Of a DNA stretch of 64,000 nucleotides, positions 44,299-54,013 are shown in pieces. Each line of letters starts with the position of its first letter. Position 1 is the stretch's first letter. Made by a program: the position numbers and the translations under genes. Source of the DNA: Bacteroidota bacterium (lineage in GTDB: Bacteria; Bacteroidota; Bacteroidia; Cytophagales; UBA9547). The stretch lies in assembly GCA_004293915.1 (NCBI GenBank), contig RDZG01000081.1, positions 1 through 64,000 of the forward strand. Direction: 5' to 3'. The notes below the pieces were generated by a model that saw only the letters and a program-made list of their open reading frames with translations, made no database searches and was not told where the DNA came from.

Positions 44299-46613
44299 TT
44301 ATTTTATCATCAAACTTACTGACTTTAAGTTTTGTGACGAATTACCAACTAATAAATTATATTTGCCTTTTTCAGTTTTATAATCTAGGTTTTCGTACCA
44401 ATATCCAAGCATTTCAGGGCTAATTTTGAACGATATTTGCTTCTTTTCGCCAGCTTTTATTTTTATTTTCTGAAAGCCAATTAATTGTTTATATGGTCTT
44501 GTGATTGAGCTAACTTCATCATTTACATAAAGTTGTATGACTTCAGTTCCATCAATTGTTGAAGTATTAGAAACTTCGATCTGTAACAATGTTGATTCAG
44601 ATAACGAAATAGTTGATTTTTCAATTGTTGGTTCAGAAAACGAGAAGTTTGAATAGCTTAAACCATATCCAAACGGAAAAAGTGGTTCGGCAGATGTTTC
44701 AACATAATCTCTGCGTTTTTGTGTTTTGTGGTTATAAAATACTGGGATTTGACCAGCGAATTTTGGTACCGAAAGCGTAAGTTTTCCACTCGGATTTATA
44801 TTTCCTAATACAATATCGGCAACGGCATTGCCACCTTGTTCGCCAGGATACCAAGCTTCAACAATGGCATCGGCATTTTCTGAAAGCCATTCGCTGCTAA
44901 TTGGTCTGCCATTAATTAACACAACTATTTTTGTTTTAATAAATCTTCTTGCACTCCCGAAAAGTTCAAATCAGCTCTGTCGTACCCTTCGCCACAATCC
45001 ATGTCTATATCGTCTTGGCTTGTTACAATGGCTGCACCTGTTTGTTTATTTATATTTTCTGCTTTAAATGGTCTGTCGCTCGAAGTTCCCATCACGGCTA
45101 TAACAATGTCTGAATTTTGTGCTGCTTGCAATGCTTCGGCAAAACCTTGTTTTGATTTACTTTTGATTGCACATCCTTTGGCATAATTTATTTTTATTTT
45201 TGGACTCAATCTGTTTTTAAATCCATCTAAAATTGTAACAATTTGTTTGTTGTTTTGAGGTGATGTATAATCGCCAAGTTGGTTCATTACATGGTCTGCA
45301 TTTGGTCCAATAATGGCGATGCTGGAAATTGTATTTTTCAAAGGAAGTATATTGTCTTTATTTTTGAGTAAAACAATAGATTCTTGAGCCACTTCAAGTG
45401 CTAATTTTTCAGATTCTACTGTTTTAATATTTGTAGAAACGTTTTTAATATCTACATAAGGATTTTCAAAAAGACCTAAATCGAATTTGGCTTTCAAAAT
45501 TCTATAAACAGCCGAGTCGATAGTCGGAATGGTAATTAATTTTTTGACAACTGCGGCTTTCAAACTATCAACAAAAACATCTGCACCCATTTCCATATCC
45601 ACACCTGCGTTCACAGTTAAAGCCGCAGTTTGGCTAAAATTCTCAGTTAAATTATGCTTGTTTTTGATTTCACTAATTGCACCAGCATCAGAAATTACAA
45701 AACCTTTAAAGTTCCATTTTTTTCTCAACGTATTGGTTATTAGGTTTTTATTAGCATGACAAGGTATACCATCAATGTCATTATAAGCAGCCATAACCGA
45801 ACCAGCACCTGCTTTTATACATTTTTCAAAAGGGAAAAAAACTTCTTGTAATTCTCTTTCGCCTATACTTACATTAGCCGCATTGTGTCCACCTTCGGGG
45901 TAAGCATGCACAAAATGTTTAATTGTTGCTAAAACAGAATTTGCTCCCAAATTCATTCCTTGATACCCCAAAACAGCCGCTTTACCAAATTCAGAAGTAA
46001 GAAAATAATCTTCTCCATAACATTCTTCAACTCTGCCCCAGCGTGGGTCTCGTACTATATCCAACACAGGAGAATAAATTGAAGTCATGCCAACGGCACG
46101 AGCTTCTTTTGCAATTTGTGCGTAAGCTTTTTGTACTAAATCTGGATTCCATGTACTTGCTAAAGCTACAGAAACTGGAAAAACGGTTGTTCCCAACATC
46201 ATGTGTCCATGTCCGCCATCACCACCAAACTGAATAGGAATTGCCAATCGAGTGTTTTCTAAATTCCATTTTTGAATCGCATTCGAAGCCTTTGCAGCTT
46301 CTAATGGAGATAAGCCAGTTGAAGCTGTTTTTTCGGTCCAACTATCAGCTCTTGCTATTCCATAAAGCGAACCAATGCCGTTTTTATTTATTATTTTTTT
46401 GTATGCATCAGTAATATTGATTTCAGAGCCTGTTTTTGTCCATGCATTCCAGCCAAAAGGTTGATTCATTTGAGCAATTTTTTCATCTAAATTCATAAGA
46501 GAAAGCAAATTTTTGGCTCTTATTTCAGAAGAAAGCTTTTGGTTTTTATATACCTGTGCGTATATATCAAAATTGAAAATTACAATAAAAAAAGAAAGTG
46601 AAATTAATTTCAT
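44299..46613 (-). pseudogene. GH3 family beta-glucosidase, frameshifted
   Basis: The N-terminal frame (46613 down to 44925) has a signal peptide ending in YAQ, the GH3 barrel with TIKHFVHAYPEGG and FVISDAGAISEIK (nucleophile aspartate in SDAG), and a second domain ending GVQEDLLKQK. A second frame then gives TKIVVLINGRPISSEWL, AWYPGEQGGNAVAD and the fibronectin-type C-terminus. The break at about 44927 needs 3n+1 missing bases and removes part of the normal link before LINGRP. The enzyme would release glucose from beta-linked oligosaccharides in the periplasm. Either a real pseudogene or a local sequence error. Confidence 0.85.
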
Positions 46614-46699
46614 ACTGGTTAATTATGTTAAAAAACGATCAAATATAGGTATCTTTTCAAGTTAAAATGGCTTATTTATCAATAGTCAAATTGTTAGAG

Positions 46700-46870
46700 T
46701 TAAATCATCAATTTTGTATCTGCCTGTGCTTGACTAAGAAGCTTGTCTAAGTAGGCTCTTTCTTGCTCATATGTCATATTCATTATTTCAAGACTAATTT
46801 TGTCTCGTATTTCACGCATAGTTTTAATTGCATCAAACTTTTTTTCTATTTTTTTAGTCTTCATATCCAT
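46700..46870 (-). CDS. small antitoxin-like protein downstream of the PIN toxin
   Basis: 56 residues, MDMKTKKIEKKFDAIKTM and then a charged helix with YEQERAYLDKLLSQA. It overlaps the toxin stop by 17 bases (or 11 bases if the ATG at 46864 is used), so the two genes are translationally coupled. Short, charged proteins of this kind act as antitoxins to PIN toxins. Here it follows the toxin rather than preceding it. Confidence 0.6.
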   Translation of the reverse strand: MDMKTKKIEKKFDAIKTMREIRDKISLEIMNMTYEQERAYLDKLLSQAQADTKLMI

Positions 46871-47321
46871 GTTTTATTATTTCTTTTGGTGTTCTAATTT
46901 CTATCATTTTGTATCCATTTTGATAGTTTATACCGTTGTAGCCTCTTATTCTATCAAGATTTACAATATGTTTAAAGTTCCAACTTACCAAAACATCAGC
47001 ATTGCAAAGAGTTGCAATGGCAATATGTTGGCAGTCGGCTCTACTTGTTTTCCCCACAACTTTTGCTTCTATATATTTGTCGGCTAGGTCGATAGATTCT
47101 GGCGAAAGTCTTACTTTTTCAATTTGTGATTCCGGCATATTTATCAAAAGCTCTTTCACAAACTTTGGTGCTCTCAAAAGTTCTGCTTGGAGAATATCTG
47201 AAAGGATTATTATAATTTCACCATTTTTAACACGGTCAAAAAACAAAATTGTATCCAAAGAAAATTCGTCATCAAAATATCCACCTACTACGGAAGTGTC
47301 TATATAAATTCTTTGCTTCAT
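46854..47321 (-). CDS. PIN-domain ribonuclease (VapC-like toxin)
   Basis: 155 residues. Acidic residues of the PIN active site are in RIYIDTSVVGGYFDDEF (first D), ILQAELLRAP (E) and SRADCQHIAIATLCNADVL (D), and the final part has SWNFKHIVNLDRIRGYN. The last motif is typical of the Bacteroidota and cyanobacterial VapC-type proteins. It would cleave a tRNA or other RNA when the antitoxin is lost. Together with the small downstream gene it forms a plausible type II toxin-antitoxin unit of reversed order. Confidence 0.8.
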   Translation of the reverse strand: MKQRIYIDTSVVGGYFDDEFSLDTILFFDRVKNGEIIIILSDILQAELLRAPKFVKELLINMPESQIEKVRLSPESIDLADKYIEAKVVGKTSRADCQHIAIATLCNADVLVSWNFKHIVNLDRIRGYNGINYQNGYKMIEIRTPKEIIKHGYED

Positions 47322-47482
47322 TTTCCTTTTAAAATATGTTCAAATTTACAAATAAATTTTGGAGGATTTGTCATACAAATCAATTTATAACAGTCGCAAC
47401 TTGTTTTTGAGCTAATTTTCAAATATATAAAACCAAATCTTAATATTATAAACAATAAAACGAGCATGAATAGTAAATTTTC

Positions 47483-47490
47483 TAAATTTG
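47483..47490 (+). promoter_or_regulatory. -7 box of hflX
   Basis: TAAATTTG matches TAnnTTTG and ends 16 bases before the hflX ATG. Confidence 0.5.
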
Positions 47491-47506
47491 GCAAAAAATT
47501 GCTTTC

Positions 47507-48730
47507 ATGAAACCAAAAACATACGATACCGCACCCAAACAAGAAACCGCAGTTTTGGTGGCTGTTATCAATAAAAGCCAGCCCGAACATAAAGCAAAAG
47601 AGTTTTTGGCTGAACTCGAATTTTTGGCTACTACCATCAATATCAAGGTTTTAAAACATTTTACACAACGTTTAGACAATCCAGATCATGCCACTTTTGT
47701 AGGAAAAGGCAAACTCGAAGAAATTAAAAATTATGTAGAAGAACACGATGTAAATTGGATAATTTTTGACGATGATTTATCGGGTTCGCAAGTAAAAAAT
47801 ATTAATAAAGATATAAAACGAAATATCTTTGATCGCAGCTTATTGATATTAGAAATTTTTTATCAACGTGCAAAAACCATACAGGCTCGCACACAAGTTG
47901 ATTTGGCAAAAAACCAATATTTATTACCTCGATTGACTAATATGTGGACACATCTAGAGCGCCAAAGAGGTGGAACTGGCACACGTGGAGGTGCTGGTGA
48001 AAAAGAAATCGAAACGGATAGACGTGTGGTTAAAGCCCAAATTACCTTACTCAAAGAAAAACTCAAAGAGATTGATAAACAGAACGTTACGCAACGAAAA
48101 TCGCGTCAAGGTGTGGTGAGGGTGGCTATTGTTGGCTATACAAATGTGGGCAAATCTACTTTGATGAATTTATTGAGCAAAGCTGATGTTTTTGCCGAAA
48201 ACAAACTTTTTGCAACTGTTGATAGTACAGTTCGAAAATTGGCTTGGGATACTATTCCGTTTTTGCTTTCTGATACCGTTGGATTTATTCGCAAACTGCC
48301 GCATCAATTGATAGAAAGTTTTAAATCTACGTTAGATGAAGTAATTGAAGCCGATATTTTACTGCATGTAGTTGACATTTCGCATTCGGGTTTTGAAGCT
48401 CAAATCGAAGTTGTAAACAAAACTTTAGCCGAGATAAAAGCGAATGACAAACCTATTATTCTGGTTTTCAATAAGATAGATAATTATAAAAATAGAATTA
48501 TCGAAAATCTTGAAATAGAAGAAACCGAAGATTCTATCGAAAACAAGATTTCAGAACTCAAACAAACCTACATGGCAAAGCAAACTGATGTGGTTTTTGT
48601 GTCGGCAACCGAACGAAAAAACATAGAAGAATTACGAAATGTAATTTTGAAAAAAGTGAAAGAACGCCATTTTGAAATTTACCCAAATTATATTCACAAC
48701 CCAGCTAACGATTGGCAAAAGTTGTTATAA
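47507..48730 (+). CDS. hflX: ribosome-associated GTPase HflX
   Basis: 407 residues. The N-terminal HflX domain has HATFVGKGKLEEIKNYVEE and FDDDLSGSQVKNI; the middle coiled-coil has LTNMWTHLERQRGGTGTRGG. The GTPase domain carries VGYTNVGKSTLMNLLS (G1), DTVGFIRKLPHQLIESF (G3) and LVFNKID (G4). HflX splits stalled 70S ribosomes under stress. It begins a single-gene unit; the convergent MFS gene ends two bases from its stop. Confidence 0.95.
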   Translation: MKPKTYDTAPKQETAVLVAVINKSQPEHKAKEFLAELEFLATTINIKVLKHFTQRLDNPDHATFVGKGKLEEIKNYVEEHDVNWIIFDDDLSGSQVKNINKDIKRNIFDRSLLILEIFYQRAKTIQARTQVDLAKNQYLLPRLTNMWTHLERQRGGTGTRGGAGEKEIETDRRVVKAQITLLKEKLKEIDKQNVTQRKSRQGVVRVAIVGYTNVGKSTLMNLLSKADVFAENKLFATVDSTVRKLAWDTIPFLLSDTVGFIRKLPHQLIESFKSTLDEVIEADILLHVVDISHSGFEAQIEVVNKTLAEIKANDKPIILVFNKIDNYKNRIIENLEIEETEDSIENKISELKQTYMAKQTDVVFVSATERKNIEELRNVILKKVKERHFEIYPNYIHNPANDWQKLL

Positions 48731-48732
48731 AA

Positions 48733-49893
48733 TTAAGCGTTTTCTTTCATTCTGATTGTGTAAAAACTTGCAGCAAAGGCAGTTAGTATGCCAGAAAATA
48801 CAAGTGCATATACATAAGATTGAGTTAAATCAAACAATAATCCGCCAATCAAAGGTCCAATTATACCTGCAAATCCATACGACAAAAACACATAAGGATA
48901 AACAACTCCAAGTTTATCTACACCATATATTTGTGCTGATTTATTTACAAAAAGCACAAAAATAGAACTATATCCTAGTCCAACCAAAAGCAAACAGATA
49001 TATAATAATGTGTCGGATGGAGCAATGAAATTTACCATAATGGCAGATATGCAAAGTATGCTATAAGCCACAATCAAGGTTTTGTTTACGCCAACTTTGT
49101 CCATCACAAAGCCCCAAATTACTCTGCCCGACATATTTCCGAACGATAATAATAAAATGCTTGTGGTAGCAATATCATCGGTATAGCCAAGCGAAAGCGA
49201 AATTGGTTTTACATTGCCAATAACCAAAAGCCCAGCAAAAGAACCTGCAAACATGGCTACAAATAGCGTAATAAAATCTCTGTTTGTAAATGAAAAAGCA
49301 AAATCGTTTGTAGTTTGTACAACCGAAGTTCTATCATAATGCAATAAAAAAGAGCAAGTCAAAATTGTAAATCCATTGATATATCCCAAAAATTTAAAAA
49401 TCTCAAGTACCTGAACATCAGGCTGTATGCTGATTAAATATTTGATAAAATAAGTTAAAACCATTGCTCCTGCACCAAAACCACCAACAACTATACCTGT
49501 TACTAAACCTTTTTGTAATGGAAAATTTTTGGCAGCAACTACAATTGTACATACATAGCAAAAACCAGTGCCAATGCCACCCAAAACACCAATTCCTAAA
49601 CATAAAACCGTGAAATTTCCACCCGAAATAGTTGCTAAAAAATAGCCACTATACAAACAAACGCCACCAACAATTGCAGCAAGCATTGGTCCATGTTTTT
49701 TTTCAAATTTACCAGCAAAAATCATGGAAAAGGCAAAAATACCGAGTGTTAAACCCACTATAATTTGGGTTTGTGTGGTTACATAGCCCAATTGTTTTTT
49801 AAGCATTGGCACAAAAATACTCCAGGCATAAACTCCACCTAAACAAATTTGAATGATTGTTGCAGCTATTACAGCCAAAATTTTCTTTGTCAT
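48733..49893 (-). CDS. OFA-type major facilitator transporter
   Basis: 386 residues from the ATG at 49893; the longer frame to 49911 has no better start. Twelve membrane helices. The opening IIQICLGGVYAWSIF is the hallmark of the oxalate/formate antiporter (OFA) group, and GFGAGAMVLTYFIKYL fits helix 5. Members exchange oxalate and formate or transport other monocarboxylates. Substrate cannot be told from sequence. It is convergent with hflX, with a two-base gap, and divergent from ppiB. Confidence 0.85.
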   Translation of the reverse strand: MTKKILAVIAATIIQICLGGVYAWSIFVPMLKKQLGYVTTQTQIIVGLTLGIFAFSMIFAGKFEKKHGPMLAAIVGGVCLYSGYFLATISGGNFTVLCLGIGVLGGIGTGFCYVCTIVVAAKNFPLQKGLVTGIVVGGFGAGAMVLTYFIKYLISIQPDVQVLEIFKFLGYINGFTILTCSFLLHYDRTSVVQTTNDFAFSFTNRDFITLFVAMFAGSFAGLLVIGNVKPISLSLGYTDDIATTSILLLSFGNMSGRVIWGFVMDKVGVNKTLIVAYSILCISAIMVNFIAPSDTLLYICLLLVGLGYSSIFVLFVNKSAQIYGVDKLGVVYPYVFLSYGFAGIIGPLIGGLLFDLTQSYVYALVFSGILTAFAASFYTIRMKENA

Positions 49894-49997
49894 ATTATAT
49901 TTAAAAACCAAATATGAACATTTTAATAAACATAAAGCAAACTATTTTATTAAAATGATTTTAGAAATTATGATTTTTTCTTTGTTCAGTTTTAGTC

Positions 49998-50005
49998 TAT
50001 ATTTG
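49998..50005 (+). promoter_or_regulatory. -7 box of ppiB
   Basis: TATATTTG matches TAnnTTTG and ends 31 bases before the ppiB ATG. No well-spaced TTTG box was found. Confidence 0.5.
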
Positions 50006-50036
50006 CAGTCCTTTTTAGAAAATATAGATTTTAACT

Positions 50037-50474
50037 ATGAAATACGCCAATATACACACTCCAAAAGGAGTAATGAAAGCAGAACTTTACGAAAAAGAAA
50101 CGCCAATTGCAGCAGCAAATTTTATCAAACTAGCACAAGATGGATTTTATGATGGACTTAATTTTCATCGTGTGATACCAAATTTTATGGTTCAAGGTGG
50201 TTGCCCACGCAAAAACGGGACGGGTGGACCAGGTTATACCATTAAATGTGAAACTTTTGGCGAAAAACAACATCACGAAAAAGGTGTACTTTCGATGGCT
50301 CATGCAGGAAAAAACACTGGTGGTTCACAATTTTTTATTTGCCATAATCGCGACAACACCAAACATTTAGATGGAGTACATACAGCTTTTGGCAAATTAG
50401 TTTCTGGCGAAGATGTGTTAGACCAAATTCGTCAAGGCGATGCCATCGACAAAATTGAGATTACAGAAAATTAA
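50037..50474 (+). CDS. ppiB: cyclophilin-type peptidyl-prolyl cis-trans isomerase
   Basis: 145 residues. The cyclophilin signature is [21 protein letters not shown], and the second motif is [36 protein letters not shown] closes the fold. It speeds proline isomerisation in folding proteins and lacks a signal peptide, so it is cytoplasmic. It may be co-transcribed with purK, which starts 31 bases downstream. Confidence 0.93.
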   Translation: MKYANIHTPKGVMKAELYEKETPIAAANFIKLAQDGFYDGLNFHRVIPNFMVQGGCPRKNGTGGPGYTIKCETFGEKQHHEKGVLSMAHAGKNTGGSQFFICHNRDNTKHLDGVHTAFGKLVSGEDVLDQIRQGDAIDKIEITEN

Positions 50475-50505
50475 TTTTCACACATTTTTATAATGTGAGC
50501 ATATT

Positions 50506-51648
50506 ATGCAAAAAAAGTTTTATCAAGATTTAAAAATTGGTGTTTTAGGCGGAGGTCAGCTTGGCAGGATGCTAATTCAGGAGGCTATAAATTTGAATAT
50601 AAATTTTCAGGTTTTAGATAGCGATGTTGATGCACCATGCAAAAATATTGTATCGAAATTTGTTCAAGGAAGTTTAACCGATTATGATACTGTTTTTAAT
50701 TTTGGTAAAGACCTAGATTTGCTTACAATTGAAATCGAAAATGTAAACTCAGATGCTTTATTAGCCCTTGAATCACAAGGAGTTAAGGTTTTTCCTCAAC
50801 CGCATATTATTAAATTAATTCAAGATAAAAGAGTTCAAAAACAATTTTATATTGACAATAATATTCCAACATCTGAATTTGTCTTAATTAATCATAAAAC
50901 AGAAATTGCCAATCATAAAGCTATGCTTCCCGCATTTTTGAAACTAGGCAAAGCTGGGTATGACGGAAAAGGAGTTTTGGCAATAAAAACAGAAGCAGAT
51001 TTTGCAAAAGCATTTGAAGCACCATCATTGCTAGAAAGAAAAGTTGATTTTGAAAAAGAAATTTCTGTTATAGTGGCTCGAAATAGCAAAGGCGAAGTTT
51101 CGGTATTTCCGGTTATAGAAATGGTTTTTGATCCAATTTATAATTTAGTAGATTATCTTTTTGCTCCTGCAAATATTTCGGAAACTATTGCTAATGAAGC
51201 CATAGAAATTGCAAAAAAAGTAATAAATAAACTCGAAATGGTGGGTTTGTTGGCTGTAGAAATGTTTATCACTAAATCTGGAAAGGTATTGGTAAATGAA
51301 ATTGCTCCTCGTCCGCACAATAGTGGACACCATACCATCGAAGCTAATTTCACATCTCAATATGGACAACATTTGCGAGCTATTTTGGATTTGCCTTTGG
51401 GAAACACGGCAGCACATACTTCGGCTGCAATGGTAAATTTATTAGGCGAAGAAGGTTATAACGGCATTGCTAAATACGAAGGTTTAGAAGATATTATCAA
51501 AATAGAAGGTGTTTATCCGCATTTGTATGGCAAAAAGTTTACAAAGCCATCTCGAAAAATGGGACACATTACTATTGTTGATAAAAACATAGAATCGCTA
51601 AGAAAAAAAGTAGAAACTATTAAAAGTAAAATTAAGGTAGTTGCTTAG
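50506..51648 (+). CDS. purK: N5-carboxyaminoimidazole ribonucleotide synthase
   Basis: 380 residues of the ATP-grasp fold. The opening IGVLGGGQLGRMLIQEA is the PurK N-terminus, with LLAVEMFITKSGKVLVNEIAPRPHNSGHHT near the ATP and metal sites. It carries out ATP-dependent carboxylation of AIR in purine synthesis; purE is not adjacent. The stop overlaps the end of the convergent histidine kinase gene by four bases. Confidence 0.94.
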   Translation: MQKKFYQDLKIGVLGGGQLGRMLIQEAINLNINFQVLDSDVDAPCKNIVSKFVQGSLTDYDTVFNFGKDLDLLTIEIENVNSDALLALESQGVKVFPQPHIIKLIQDKRVQKQFYIDNNIPTSEFVLINHKTEIANHKAMLPAFLKLGKAGYDGKGVLAIKTEADFAKAFEAPSLLERKVDFEKEISVIVARNSKGEVSVFPVIEMVFDPIYNLVDYLFAPANISETIANEAIEIAKKVINKLEMVGLLAVEMFITKSGKVLVNEIAPRPHNSGHHTIEANFTSQYGQHLRAILDLPLGNTAAHTSAAMVNLLGEEGYNGIAKYEGLEDIIKIEGVYPHLYGKKFTKPSRKMGHITIVDKNIESLRKKVETIKSKIKVVA

Positions 51649-53159
51649 TTGTTTTCGACAATTTTTCGTGCTGAAAAGCAAAACGTACTTCCTTGATTTT
51701 CAACACTTTCTGCCCAAATTTTTCCGCCACTTAATTCTATAAATTCTTTACATAGTTTTAAGCCTAAACCTGTGCCTTTTTCTTTGTTAGTACCATTTGT
51801 AGTGTAATCGCCATCAAATATTTTGTTGATTTTATCATTTGAAATTCCAACGCCAGTATCAGAAACTTTAATTACAACTTCATCTTCATAATTTTCGATA
51901 TCAAAAATAATTTCTCCATTAGGTCTAGTGAATTTTAATGCATTACTTAGCAAATTTCTTACAACCAAACGAATACAATTTTCATCAATATAAATATATG
52001 TATTTGGCTTAATGTTGTTTGTGATTTTGATATTTTTCAAATCAGTCATTGGTTTAAAAAGTATCGTTTTGTCATCGATTAGGCTATTAATATCAACAAC
52101 ATCTGCTTTAAACTTAAAACCATTCGACTGAGAATGAGTCCAATTCATTAAATTATTTAAAAAATTAATGATACTATCCAATGAATTAAGTACATTTTTA
52201 GATTGTTCTTTTAATACTGTTACATCAATTGTGTCGCTATTATAAAACTCAATCAACATTTTTAGTTGATGAATAGGGGCACGTACATCATGTGAAACCA
52301 TAGAAAGCAATTTGTCTTTGGTTTCATTAATCTGTTTATATCTATCAACCGAATTTTCGATTTCTTGCAATTGCGATTTTAAGTGCGTTATATCGTTTTC
52401 AATTGCTAAAAAACCTACCAATTCATTATCTTCATAAAACGGAGTCATGTGTATATATAGCCAATATCCTCTACCGCTTTTACTATAGTTATACAATTCA
52501 CATTGAAATGGTTGTAAATTTTTAATCGCATTACTAAAATTTCGAATTGTTTCAATGTCTGTATTCGGACCTTGTAATACTTCTCCAGGTTTTTTTCCAA
52601 TTACCTCTTCAAGTTGGTATTCTGTACAAATAAAAAAAGAATGATTTACCCATGTAATTTTGCCTTCAATATCAGTAATTATTACAGCACTTTGAGTTTT
52701 ATCAGCAACTTTAGAAAGTATTTCTTGAAATTCTATATTTTTCTTTTTGGTAGTAATGTCATTACAAAAAAATGAAACTCCCAAAGTTTTTCCGAAATCA
52801 TCTTTCACTGGATTCATTTCCATTTCATACCAAACTTTATATTTGCCAAAAAGAAAATAAGATGTTTCTTTATGTATTTTTTCGCCATTTAAACACCTAG
52901 AAATAAGATTTTTAAAAACAATAACATTATCTTCGTCAGTGTATTCTAGAAAATTTTTATTTACTGATAATGAAATGTCAAAATTGATTTTAAAATGCTT
53001 TTCAGCTGCAGAATTATACCAAAGCACCCTAAAGTTTTTGCCTATAAAAAAGTGCATTCTTTCGTTACTATCTAGTAATGCTGCATAGGTATTTAATGAA
53101 AGTTCAGTATCATTATATGAAGAAGTTTGTTGCGATATAAACTGATTATTACCAAACAT
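51645..53159 (-). CDS. soluble PAS-domain histidine kinase
   Basis: 504 residues with no membrane span. Two or three PAS domains: about 25-135, then 140-275, the latter with a PAC end LVGFLAIENDITHLKS. HisKA has LLSMVSHDVRAPIHQLKML and HATPase has LVVRNLLSNALKFTRPNG, VSDTGVGISNDK and GTGLGLKLCKEFIELSGG. The WYNSAAEKHF motif in the first PAS is typical of light, redox or chemoreceptor PAS domains. No receiver domain and no response regulator are adjacent. Signal unknown. Confidence 0.9.
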   Translation of the reverse strand: MFGNNQFISQQTSSYNDTELSLNTYAALLDSNERMHFFIGKNFRVLWYNSAAEKHFKINFDISLSVNKNFLEYTDEDNVIVFKNLISRCLNGEKIHKETSYFLFGKYKVWYEMEMNPVKDDFGKTLGVSFFCNDITTKKKNIEFQEILSKVADKTQSAVIITDIEGKITWVNHSFFICTEYQLEEVIGKKPGEVLQGPNTDIETIRNFSNAIKNLQPFQCELYNYSKSGRGYWLYIHMTPFYEDNELVGFLAIENDITHLKSQLQEIENSVDRYKQINETKDKLLSMVSHDVRAPIHQLKMLIEFYNSDTIDVTVLKEQSKNVLNSLDSIINFLNNLMNWTHSQSNGFKFKADVVDINSLIDDKTILFKPMTDLKNIKITNNIKPNTYIYIDENCIRLVVRNLLSNALKFTRPNGEIIFDIENYEDEVVIKVSDTGVGISNDKINKIFDGDYTTNGTNKEKGTGLGLKLCKEFIELSGGKIWAESVENQGSTFCFSARKIVENN

Positions 53160-53305
53160 ATAAGTAGTGTTTTGCCTTATTAATAAGTATATTTACTTAT
53201 CAATAAAATAAAAATAATAATATTTGTTTAATAAAAATAGTAAAATTTAATAAAAAAATTAAACAAAAAATGACATGCTTATATAATATATTGATATTGT
53301 GATAT

Positions 53306-53707
53306 TTACATATCAGACTCGATTTTATCTAAGTTTTGCATGTTTTGATCTTCTGCAGCATAAAAATTGATTAACAAAGCAAAAAATACAATTCCAGTTG
53401 TAAGTAATCCATAAGCATCATATTTTGTTCCCCACATAAAATCCCAGAAATTATAAACCAATTTTGTAAACCACCAGAAAACAAAAAACAAAGATGCATA
53501 GTATATTGTAACCATATCCATCACATGAAAATTTCCATTTTTACTTTCAATAATCCGAATCATGGCGTAAAAACAGGTAATCAAAGCTAAAAAATCAGCA
53601 ATTAAAGTCGAAAAATTAGTATCCATCGACAAGCATTTTTGAAAAATCCAAAAAGAAAGTAAGGCTACCGAAAAAATATTTATACCTATAAAAGCTAGTT
53701 TTTTCAT
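53306..53707 (-). CDS. membrane protein of unknown function
   Basis: 133 residues with four hydrophobic segments at about 5-20, 32-48, 63-85 and 95-115 and a polar C-terminal tail (ENQNMQNLDKIESDM). It resembles no family I can name. It sits between the histidine kinase and tyrS. It starts at an ATG with no clear promoter motif. Confidence 0.55.
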   Translation of the reverse strand: MKKLAFIGINIFSVALLSFWIFQKCLSMDTNFSTLIADFLALITCFYAMIRIIESKNGNFHVMDMVTIYYASLFFVFWWFTKLVYNFWDFMWGTKYDAYGLLTTGIVFFALLINFYAAEDQNMQNLDKIESDM

Positions 53708-54013
53708 TTAATTTTTAGTTTTAATTCATTTGAACATAGTGTTTTGAAATTTGTTGCACAATTTTAGTAAAAAAATTAAATCTTTGACCGAAATCCATAA
53801 AAAATATATGGAATACTCTTTTTAAGTTATTAGTAGGTTAAAAGTTTATTCACTGATTATTTTTAGTTAATGTAATTTATATTCAAAAAAACAAAACATT
53901 CCATATAATTTCATTTGCAATAGGCAGTATTATCAATGCAGTTTATATTGGCAATAATAGTATGCAATAAGTTTAATATATTTGCAAAAAATCAATAATT
54001 CAATCTTTAAAAA
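53708..54013. other. intergenic region upstream of tyrS
   Basis: AT-rich, without RNA gene or repeat. The only clear element is a TATATTTG box at 53977-53984, ending 29 bases before the tyrS start, which probably serves tyrS. A minus-strand frame across this region is a shadow of the tyrS gene. Confidence 0.5.

Noticed and set aside
47318-47590. Minus-strand frames upstream of and in hflX
   Set aside because: They overlap the hflX promoter and 5' coding part on the other strand.
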